A stretch of 64,000 bases of DNA. It comes from Pseudorhodoferax sp. Leaf265. GTDB taxonomy: Bacteria; Pseudomonadota; Gammaproteobacteria; Burkholderiales; Burkholderiaceae_C. Positions 18,001 through 24,700 of the stretch are shown in pieces. Under the pieces are notes generated by a model that searched no databases, was not told where the DNA came from, and saw only the letters and a program-made list of their open reading frames with translations. Made by a program: the position numbers and the translations under genes. How positions within the stretch are numbered: the stretch's first letter is position 1; every line of letters starts with the position of its first letter. The stretch spans positions 179,360 to 243,359 of the forward strand of contig NZ_LMMT01000002.1 of NCBI RefSeq assembly GCF_001422365.1, in the 5' to 3' direction.

Positions 18001-18882
18001 ACCTCCCGCATGCCGCCGCTCAACGCCGTGCGCGTGTTCGCTGTGGCGGCGCGGCACCTGAGCTTCACGCGCGCGGCGGCCGAGCTGCACGTCACGCACG
18101 GCGCCGTGAGCCGGCAGGTGCGCACGCTGGAGGATTTTCTGGGCACGCCGCTGTTCGAGCGCCGCATCCGCCAACTGCTGCTGACGCCGGCCGGCCAGCG
18201 CTTCCATGCCGAGGTCGAGCCCGCGCTGGCGCAGATCGCGCTGGCCGCGCAGGCCACGCGCGGGCCGGCGCCGGTGCAGTCCGTGCGCGTGAACGTGCGG
18301 CCCTCGTTCGCAGTGCGCTGGCTGATCCCGCGGCTGCCCGGCTTTGTGGCACTGCACCCGGACATCGTGCCCCAGGTCGTCACGAGCACGCAGACGCCGG
18401 GCGCGGTCGGGGCCGAGCCGTTCGACCTGGCGATCCGGCGCGGCCTGGATGGCTGGCCGCCGGGCCTGCGGCTGCAGCCCTTCCTCGAAGACGGGGCCCT
18501 GGTCGTCGGCGCGCCGGCCTTGCTGCGTGCGCACCCCGTGGCCACGCCGCAGGCATTGGCGGCCCATGTGCTGCTGGCCTCGCATTCGCGTGGCGAGGAC
18601 TGGGCACGCTGGCGCCGCCTGGCCGGCCTGGCGCGGCTGCGGCCGGCCGGATGGCTGCACTTCGACCACCTGCACTTCGTGCTGCAGGCCGCGCTGGATG
18701 GCCTGGGCCTGGCACTGGCGCCGGCCAGCACCGTGGTGCAGGACCTGGCCAGCGGCCGGTTGCAGGCGCCGCTGCCGGCACTGTGCTTGCCGCTGGAGCG
18801 CTACTACATCGGCCAGGCGCCCGATGCCGGGCCGGCCGCACAGGCCTTCCTGGCATGGCTGCAAGACGGGGCGGGCGCGTAG
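17998..18882 (+). CDS. LysR-family regulator (GcvA-like)
   Basis: A 294-residue LysR-type regulator with an N-terminal winged helix-turn-helix (PPLNAVRVFAVAARHLSF, FTRAAAELHVTHGAVSRQV) and a C-terminal inducer-binding domain (about residues 90-290). The opening PPLNA-x-R-x-F is the GcvA/AmpR subgroup signature. The start is uncertain: ATGs at 17977, 17989, 17998 and 18010 are in frame. I prefer 17998, with GAGAAG nine bases upstream, because the operator-like dyad overlaps the earlier ones. It is divergent from the PPOX flavoprotein gene. Confidence 0.88.
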   Translation: MTSRMPPLNAVRVFAVAARHLSFTRAAAELHVTHGAVSRQVRTLEDFLGTPLFERRIRQLLLTPAGQRFHAEVEPALAQIALAAQATRGPAPVQSVRVNVRPSFAVRWLIPRLPGFVALHPDIVPQVVTSTQTPGAVGAEPFDLAIRRGLDGWPPGLRLQPFLEDGALVVGAPALLRAHPVATPQALAAHVLLASHSRGEDWARWRRLAGLARLRPAGWLHFDHLHFVLQAALDGLGLALAPASTVVQDLASGRLQAPLPALCLPLERYYIGQAPDAGPAAQAFLAWLQDGAGA

Positions 18883-18954
18883 CGCGGCGTGGCATCCCCA
18901 GGCTGCGTACGGGCGCCGCCCAGGCGGGGCATGCCCGCTCGCTATCATCGTCCG

Positions 18955-19755
18955 ATGCCCGCCAGCCTCCCGTTTTCGCCCGTGCCGATGCCATCGGGCG
19001 GGCGCGTGCGCCGCCTGCTGGCGCAATGGTGGGCGGTGCTGCTGTTCGGCGCGGTCGCGGCGGTCTACGCGCTGTCGCCGTCCAGCCACGACGCGCGCAG
19101 CCGCGACGCCACCGCGCGGTTGCTGCACGCGACGACCTGGCTAGCCCTGCCCTGGTTCGCGCTGCTGAGCGCGCTGATCAGCCTGGCGCTGATCCGCACG
19201 CTGGTGGTCACGGCGCAGAGCTACGGGCTGTCGCAGTTCGCGCTGGAGATGGTGGTGCGCGTGCTGGTGCTCGAATTCGTGCCGCTGGGCGCGGCGCTGT
19301 TCGTGCTGCTGCGCGTGGCGCTGGCCGGCGACCTCCTGCCCGCGCCCGATGCGGCCGGCGGCCTGGCGCCGCAATCCATCGCGGCACCGCGCTGGCGGCT
19401 CGAACTGGTGCCACGCGTGCTGGCGCTGGGCTTCGCCGTGCTGGCCCTGGCGATCGCCAGCGGCGTGCTGGCGCTGGTGCTGGCCTACACCGTGGTCTAT
19501 GGCATCTCGCCCTGGGGCTTCGAGGCCTACACGCGCATGGTGGGCCGTGTGTTCGACCCGGCCGTGGGCCTGGCCCTGGGACTCAAGACCGCGCTGTTCG
19601 CGCTCACGGTGGCCGTGGTGCCGTTGGCCAGCGCGTTGCAGGAGCTCCCTGCGCAGCGCCGTGCCGGCGGCTTCGCGGTGCGCAGCGGCACGCGGCGCGT
19701 GCTGGCGGTGCTGGTGCTGTTGCAGGCGGCGTCGCTCGCGCTGAAGTTCCTGTGA
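18955..19755 (+). CDS. MlaE/YrbE-like permease of an MCE lipid transporter
   Basis: A 266-residue inner-membrane protein of the MlaE/YrbE permease family, which forms the membrane core of ABC transporters moving phospholipid between inner and outer membranes. Seen: hydrophobic segments near residues 25-40, 65-85, 100-120, 150-180 and 205-225, with a family-like LISLALIRTLVVTAQSYG stretch. It is followed after 2 bp by an MCE protein and then a lipoprotein, so the unit is permease-MCE-lipoprotein. No ATPase gene is present in this unit, unlike the complete set at 33.3-36.9 kb. It is more diverged than that second permease and lacks a STAS domain. Confidence 0.8.
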   Translation: MPASLPFSPVPMPSGGRVRRLLAQWWAVLLFGAVAAVYALSPSSHDARSRDATARLLHATTWLALPWFALLSALISLALIRTLVVTAQSYGLSQFALEMVVRVLVLEFVPLGAALFVLLRVALAGDLLPAPDAAGGLAPQSIAAPRWRLELVPRVLALGFAVLALAIASGVLALVLAYTVVYGISPWGFEAYTRMVGRVFDPAVGLALGLKTALFALTVAVVPLASALQELPAQRRAGGFAVRSGTRRVLAVLVLLQAASLALKFL

Positions 19756-19757
19756 AC

Positions 19758-20711
19758 ATGGACGAACTGCAGGACGCTGCGCCGCCGCGCAACGTGGGCT
19801 TCAAGGCCGGCGTGCTGCTGGCCCTGGTGCTGGTGCTGCTGTGCGGCGCCGTGGCCTACCTGCTCTATGCGCGTGGCGTGTTCGAGGAGACGCAGGAGCT
19901 GCGCCTCCTGGCCGACGACTCCGAAGGCGTGAGCGTGGGCATGGACCTGACCTTCGCCGGCTTCCCGGTGGGCCGCGTGCGCCGCATCGAGCTGGCCGAC
20001 GACGCCAAGGTGCGCATCGTGGTGGCCGTGGCGACCAAGGACGTGGGCTGGCTGCGCAGCACCAGCATCTACACGCTGGAGCGCGGCCTGGTCGGCGAGG
20101 CGCGGCTGCGGGCGTTCACCGGCGTGTTGACCGATCCGCCGCTGCCGCCGGGGGCGGAGCGTCCGGTGTTGCGCGGCGACGTGAGCGCCGAGATCCCGCG
20201 CCTGGTGGCGACCATGCAGGCACTGGTGGGCAACTTGGAGCGCCTGACGCAGGAAGGCGGCCATGTCGACACCAGCCTGGCCAACCTGCGCCAGCTGAGC
20301 GAGGGCCTCAACGGCCGCTACGGCGTGCTGGGCGCCGCGCTGGGCGGCGAGGACAACGCGAAGAAGCTGGTCGCGGCGCTGGACCGCGCCAATGCGCTGC
20401 TGGGCCGCACCGACCAGCTGGTGGGCAACGCCGACCGGCGCCTGTTCGGCGCGAAGGGCATGGCCGACGATGCGCAGGCCACGCTGCGCCAGGTCAACGC
20501 CCTGCTGGCCGATGCGCGCGCGAGCCTGACCAAGCTCGACGCGGTGCTGGTCGAGGCGCAGGCCGTCGGCGCCAATGCGCGCGTGGCCACGGCCGATCTG
20601 GCGCCGCTGCGCGCCGAGGTCGAGCGCAGCCTGCGCCGGGTCGATGCGCTGTTGGGCGAGGTCAACCGCAAATGGCCGTTCGCGCGCGACACGGAGATCA
20701 AGCTGCCATGA
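19758..20711 (+). CDS. MlaD-like MCE domain protein
   Basis: A 317-residue periplasmic MCE protein anchored by one N-terminal membrane helix (about residues 17-38). The MCE domain (about residues 45-125) shows the usual GLSVGMDLTFAGFPVG-like turn (here GVSVGMDLTFAGFPVG) that introduces the beta-barrel subunit; the long C-terminal part is helical and would line or extend the hexameric channel. It starts 2 bp after the permease stop and overlaps the next gene by four bases (ATGA), indicating a coupled operon. Family knowledge places it in lipid shuttling across the periplasm. Confidence 0.88.
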   Translation: MDELQDAAPPRNVGFKAGVLLALVLVLLCGAVAYLLYARGVFEETQELRLLADDSEGVSVGMDLTFAGFPVGRVRRIELADDAKVRIVVAVATKDVGWLRSTSIYTLERGLVGEARLRAFTGVLTDPPLPPGAERPVLRGDVSAEIPRLVATMQALVGNLERLTQEGGHVDTSLANLRQLSEGLNGRYGVLGAALGGEDNAKKLVAALDRANALLGRTDQLVGNADRRLFGAKGMADDAQATLRQVNALLADARASLTKLDAVLVEAQAVGANARVATADLAPLRAEVERSLRRVDALLGEVNRKWPFARDTEIKLP

Positions 20712-21331
20712 GGGCCGCGCTGCTGGCCGTGCTGCTGCTGGTGGGCTGCGCATCGCGCCCGCCCGTGCCCGATTGGCAAGGCAACGCCCATGGCGCGCTG
20801 CAGGCGGCGGTGGCCGCCACCTTGAACGGCGAGAACCGCGTGGCCGAGGCCGAGATGGCGCGGGCGCGCAGCGAGATCGCGCGCACCGGCCAGCCGGCCT
20901 TGCTGGCCCGGGCCGAACTGGTGCTGTGCGCCGCGCGCGTGGCCAGCCTGGATCTGGACGGCTGTCCGGCCTATGCGGCGCTGGCTGTGGACGCGGCGCC
21001 AGCAGAGCAGGCCTACGCGGCCTTCCTGTACGGCACGGTGCTTCCAGCGCAGGTCGACTTGCTGCCGGCACAGCACCGCGCGGTGGCCGTGGGCGGTTCG
21101 CCGCGAGCCGAGCCGCAGGACCCATTGGCGCGGCTGGTCGGCACGGCGGTGCTGCTGCGCCAAGGGCGGGCAGCCCCGGCCGACGTCGCGGCGGCCGTGC
21201 AGACGGCCTCCGGCCAGGGCTGGCGCCGGCCGCTGCTGGCCTGGCTCGGCGCGCAGTTGCGCGGGGCCGAGTCGGCAGGCGATGTCGACGCGGCGCAACA
21301 CATCCGGCGTCGCATCCAGTTGGTGAACTGA
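20708..21331 (+). CDS. lipoprotein of the ATPase-less MCE operon
   Basis: A 207-residue exported lipoprotein: the signal ends with the lipobox LLLVGC (Cys14). The mature part is alanine-rich and helical (many AEAEMARARS-like segments), suggesting a TPR-like or solenoid fold; it is not similar to the PqiC-type lipoprotein of the second MCE operon. It overlaps the MCE gene by ATGA and is thus part of that unit. I do not recognise the family. A role as outer-membrane partner of the MCE channel is an inference from position. Confidence 0.75.
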   Translation: MRAALLAVLLLVGCASRPPVPDWQGNAHGALQAAVAATLNGENRVAEAEMARARSEIARTGQPALLARAELVLCAARVASLDLDGCPAYAALAVDAAPAEQAYAAFLYGTVLPAQVDLLPAQHRAVAVGGSPRAEPQDPLARLVGTAVLLRQGRAAPADVAAAVQTASGQGWRRPLLAWLGAQLRGAESAGDVDAAQHIRRRIQLVN

Positions 21332-21465
21332 GCGTCCAGCGGCCTTGCGGTGCCGCTTGTCTGGCTGTGCATTGCATTCACGCCTTCGGGGAAGTTCGCC
21401 TGTCTACAATTTCTTTCCCCGGCCTCCTGTGGGTCGGGTTTGTTTTCTCGAACCGGAGTTTTTCC

Positions 21466-22140
21466 ATGCAACGACGTCTGGCCGTCTCGATGGCTGCTGT
21501 GGCCACGCTGGCCCTGGTGGGCTGCGCCACCGAAAGTTCGCGCACCGTGCAGGTGGCGCAGGTGGCGGCGGCTGCCACGCCCTATGGCGGCCCGCGCCTG
21601 CCGATCGCGGTGGGCAAGTTCGACAACCGCTCCAGCTTCATGCGCGGTGTGTTCTCCGACGGCGTGGACCGGCTGGGCAGCCAGGCCAAGACCGTGCTGG
21701 TCGCGCACCTGCAGCAGTCGCAGCGCTTCTCGGTGCTGGACCGCGACAACATGGCCGAGGCCGCGCAGGAGGCCAAGCTGCAGGGCCAGGCGCAGCAGCT
21801 GCGCGGCGCCTCCTACGTGGTGACGGGCGACATCACCGAGTTCGGCCGCAAGGACGTGGGCGACCGCCAGCTGTTCGGCATCCTGGGCCGCGGCAAGGAG
21901 CAGGTGGCCTATGCCAAGGTCACGCTCAACGTGGTCAACACGCTGACCTCCGAGGTGGTGTTCTCGGCCGGCGGCGCCGGCGAGTACGCGCTGTCCAACC
22001 GCGAGGTGCTGGGCTTCGGCGGCACCGCGGGCTACGACGCCACGCTGAACGGCAAGGTGCTGGACCTGGCCATGCGCGAGGCCGTCGATGCGCTGGTCGC
22101 GGGCCGCGACGCCGGCCGCTGGGGCCAGGAGCGCAAGTGA
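21466..22140 (+). CDS. CsgG-family lipoprotein
   Basis: A 224-residue lipoprotein with lipobox LALVGC (Cys20) and the CsgG domain: RLPIAVGKFDNRS, LVAHLQQSQRFSVLDR and YVVTGDITEFGR are characteristic. CsgG of curli systems forms a secretion pore, but this shorter member lies with DUF4810 and DUF799 lipoproteins, a trio also known from Neisseria (GNA1162 locus), where the function is unknown. It begins the trio: the next gene overlaps its stop (GTGA). A -10-like TACAAT lies at 21405-21410, but no good -35 accompanies it. Confidence 0.9.
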   Translation: MQRRLAVSMAAVATLALVGCATESSRTVQVAQVAAAATPYGGPRLPIAVGKFDNRSSFMRGVFSDGVDRLGSQAKTVLVAHLQQSQRFSVLDRDNMAEAAQEAKLQGQAQQLRGASYVVTGDITEFGRKDVGDRQLFGILGRGKEQVAYAKVTLNVVNTLTSEVVFSAGGAGEYALSNREVLGFGGTAGYDATLNGKVLDLAMREAVDALVAGRDAGRWGQERK

Positions 22141-22532
22141 GCCGCACGTCCTTGCCCTGGCGCGCGCTGCCGCTGGCCGGTGCGCTGCTGCTGTCGGCCT
22201 GCGCGGCGCCGAACAAGCCGCTGTACTCCTGGGAAGGCTTCCCGCGCCAGCAGTACGAGGTGCTGCAGCGCTCGGGCGCCGACCCGAACGCGCAGATCCA
22301 GGCCATGCAGGCCCATGCGGAGAAGGCGCGCGCCGCGGGCGCCGCGCTGCCGCCAGGCTTCCGCGCGCACCTGGGGATGCTGCAGCTGGCCACGGGTGCA
22401 GCCGAGCAGGCCCGTGCGAGTTGGCAGGCGGAGAAACTGGCCTTTCCCGAATCCGCGCCCTACATGGACCAGCTACTCAAGCGGCTGGATGGCGGCACCG
22501 CCGCCCAGCCCGCACCCGCGAACCCGTCATGA
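22137..22532 (+). CDS. DUF4810 lipoprotein
   Basis: A 131-residue lipoprotein beginning at GTG 22137, which overlaps the CsgG stop as GTGA; no ATG is available in the region, so coupling decides the start. Seen: lipobox LLLSAC (Cys22), then the family-like KPLYSWEGFPRQQYEVL and a helical TPR-like repeat region (AHLGMLQLATGAAEQARASW). It matches the DUF4810 family that accompanies CsgG and DUF799 lipoproteins. It overlaps the third gene by ATGA. Its function is unknown; a scaffold in an outer-membrane assembly is plausible. Confidence 0.85.
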   Translation: MSRTSLPWRALPLAGALLLSACAAPNKPLYSWEGFPRQQYEVLQRSGADPNAQIQAMQAHAEKARAAGAALPPGFRAHLGMLQLATGAAEQARASWQAEKLAFPESAPYMDQLLKRLDGGTAAQPAPANPS

Positions 22533-23200
22533 AACTCCGCCTTGCAAGCCTGGCCGCCGTTGCCGGCGCGCTGCTGCTGAGCGGCTGCGCCACGCAGCGC
22601 GCGCCCTACGACTACAGCGCCTTCCAGCAGGCCAAGCCGGCGACGCTCTTGGTGCTGCCGCCGCTCAACGACTCGCCCGAGGTCAATGCCACGGCAGGCC
22701 TGTGGTCGCACACCACGCTGCCGCTGGCCGAGGCCGGCTACTACGTGCTGCCGGTGGCGCTGGTCGACGAGACCTTCCACCAAAATGGCGTGCAGACCCC
22801 GCAGGACGCGCAGGCCATTGCACCGGCCAAGCTGCGCGAATTCTTCGGTGCCGACGCTGCGGTTTACCTCAAGATCACGCAGTACGGCACGAGCTACCAG
22901 CTGCTGGCCAGCGACACGCGCGTGACGGCCGAGGCCCGCATCGTCGACCTGCGCACCGGCACGCAGCTGTGGGCGGGCAAGGCCACGGCCTCGTCGGCCG
23001 AGGGGCAGCAGTCGCAGGGCGGGATCATCGGCATGCTGGTCACCGCCATCGTGCACCAGATCGTCAACACCAGCACCGATGCGGCCTACAACTACGCCGG
23101 CATCGCCAGCCAGCGCCTGCTCGGCGCGCCGCGGCTGGATGGCGTGCTGCCGGGCCCGCGCTCGCCGCTGTACGGGCAGGTGCCCGGCAACCGGCGCTGA
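22529..23200 (+). CDS. DUF799 (GNA1162-like) lipoprotein
   Basis: A 223-residue lipoprotein with lipobox LLLSGC (Cys17). The mature domain shows the DUF799/GNA1162 pattern: LLVLPPLNDSPEVNAT, YYVLPVALVDETF, the NGVQTPQDAQ segment and an internal hydrophobic GGIIGMLVTAIVHQIV stretch. Neisserial GNA1162 is a surface-related lipoprotein with a TolB-N-like fold. It is the last of three coupled genes (CsgG, DUF4810, DUF799) and is convergent with the FliD-like gene. The three are best read as subunits of one outer-membrane complex. Confidence 0.88.
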   Translation: MKLRLASLAAVAGALLLSGCATQRAPYDYSAFQQAKPATLLVLPPLNDSPEVNATAGLWSHTTLPLAEAGYYVLPVALVDETFHQNGVQTPQDAQAIAPAKLREFFGADAAVYLKITQYGTSYQLLASDTRVTAEARIVDLRTGTQLWAGKATASSAEGQQSQGGIIGMLVTAIVHQIVNTSTDAAYNYAGIASQRLLGAPRLDGVLPGPRSPLYGQVPGNRR

Positions 23201-23243
23201 GCACGCAGCCCCGGACCGGCCGCCGACGCGCGCCAGGCAAGGA

Positions 23244-23990
23244 TCAGCTGTTGCGGTAGGCCGCCAGCGCCATGGCGCTCAGGCTGCTGCTGGCGCTGCC
23301 GATGGCGGAGAGCTTGTTCGCCGTGCTCAGCACGGCGGCCTGCTGGTCCTTCAGCGCCTGCGAGCGCTTGTCCAGGCGGGCCAGGTAGTCGCTCAGGCGG
23401 CCGTCGTCGGCCAGCGCCTGGGTGCTGGCGCCGGCGAGGCTGTCGCCCAGCGTGGACAAGGCACCGGCAACGCCGGCCGCGCCGCCGGCCACGGCCTTGC
23501 CCAGCGCGCTGCTGTCCAGCACCAGCGCTCCGTCTTCCTGGCGGCCGATGCCCAGCCTGGCCAGGTTGCCGCGCGGCGTGTCGAGTGCGTCGATGGCCTT
23601 GTCCAGGGCCCGCTCGGTGCGGCCGACGCCCGCGTCGCTGCCCACGGCCGCGCCAGCCTTGCGGGTGGCGTTGTAGGCGGTGACCAGCTTGGTCATTGCC
23701 GACTGGATCGCCTCGGGCGTGCTGGATGCCGAAAGCGCGGTGAGCCCCTTGGCCGCCGTGCCCAGGTCGGCCAGGCCGGACTTGAAGCTGCCCAGCGCCG
23801 AGAGCGAGGCCGTGACGGTCTGCGCCTGCGCGGCGATGCGTTCCTGCACCTGCGCCAGCACCGGCGAGATCTTCCCGAGCGCCTCGGTGTCGGCGGATGG
23901 GGCCTTCGATGGGGTCTGCTGCGTGCTGCTGGCCAGCTTGGCCTGGGCCTGCGCGAGCACGCTGTCGACGGAGATGTTGCCAGTGCGCAT
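23244..23990 (-). CDS. miniature FliD-like helical protein
   Basis: A 248-residue protein with no signal peptide that is almost entirely helical and Ala/Ser-rich. Parts resemble the conserved ends of the flagellar cap protein FliD: residues about 60-80 (TASLSALGSFKSGLADLGTA) recall the FliD N-terminal coil, the TKLVTAYNAT stretch recalls the AYN motif opening the C-terminal domain, and RLGIGRQEDGALVLDSSAL recalls its LGI...DGTLSLD motif. The variable outer domains of FliD would be missing. No flagellar gene is nearby. It ends with a FliD-like coiled tail (LDKRSQALKDQQ). The homology is inferred by eye only. Confidence 0.6.
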   Translation of the reverse strand: MRTGNISVDSVLAQAQAKLASSTQQTPSKAPSADTEALGKISPVLAQVQERIAAQAQTVTASLSALGSFKSGLADLGTAAKGLTALSASSTPEAIQSAMTKLVTAYNATRKAGAAVGSDAGVGRTERALDKAIDALDTPRGNLARLGIGRQEDGALVLDSSALGKAVAGGAAGVAGALSTLGDSLAGASTQALADDGRLSDYLARLDKRSQALKDQQAAVLSTANKLSAIGSASSSLSAMALAAYRNS

Positions 23991-24148
23991 GGCGGCAAGG
24001 ATAGTCAGGCGAAGGCGCCGGCAGTGCCGGAAATGGGCCGGAAAAGCCAGCCAGTTCGCCGGCTGGTTCCGGCCCCTGTCGAAACCATGCGCCCTGGTGC
24101 GTCGTGCAGCTACAAGCGACTGTGTTCAACCCCCAAGAGGAGATCGAC

Positions 24149-24586
24149 ATGCGATTCATGGTCATCGTCAAGGCCACGGCCGACAGCGAAGCGGGCGCGA
24201 TGCCCAGTGCGGACATGCTGGCCGCGATGGGCCGGTACAACGAGGAACTCGTGCAGGCCGGCGTGATGCAGGCCGGCGAGGGCCTGCACCCGAGTTCGCG
24301 CGGTGCGCGCGTGCGCTTCTCGGGCCCGGCACGCACCGTGGTCGACGGGCCGTTCGCCGAGACCAAGGAGTTGGTCGCCGGCTTCTGGCTCTGGAAGTGC
24401 GCGTCGCTGCAGGAGGCCATCGCGTGGGCCAAGCGCTGCCCGAACCCCATGCCGGGGGACTCCGAACTCGAGATTCGGCAGGTGTTCGATGCCGAGGATT
24501 TCGGCGAGGCGCTGACGCCCGAGCTGCGCGCGCAGGAGGAGCGGCTGCGCGAGCAGGTGGCTGCGCAGCAGAAGTCCGGGGCCTAG
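24149..24586 (+). CDS. YCII/DGPF-domain protein
   Basis: A 145-residue member of the YCII-related DGPF family. Seen: the strand MRFMVIVKA, a helix with DMLAAMGRYNEELVQAGV, and the defining VVDGPFAETKELVAGFWLW motif. ATG 24149 has AAGAGGAG upstream and was preferred to an earlier in-frame start. Family members are dimeric ferredoxin-like proteins, often beside sigma-70 ECF factors and of uncertain enzymatic role; no sigma factor is adjacent here. The C-terminal 30 residues are a charged helix. Confidence 0.88.
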   Translation: MRFMVIVKATADSEAGAMPSADMLAAMGRYNEELVQAGVMQAGEGLHPSSRGARVRFSGPARTVVDGPFAETKELVAGFWLWKCASLQEAIAWAKRCPNPMPGDSELEIRQVFDAEDFGEALTPELRAQEERLREQVAAQQKSGA

Positions 24587-24700
24587 GTAGCGCCCCTTCG
24601 TTGCGGCCACGCGCCGTCGCCCGAACAGCCCCACGAAGGCGCACCCCAGCGACCAGGACAGCTCGCTGATCGCCGACGCGCCTGCGGCACGTCGGCGCCC

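Noticed and set aside
21405..21410. TACAAT as a full promoter of the CsgG gene
   Set aside because: The -10 is good, but no acceptable -35 lies 16-18 bp upstream, so I mention it only as an isolated element.
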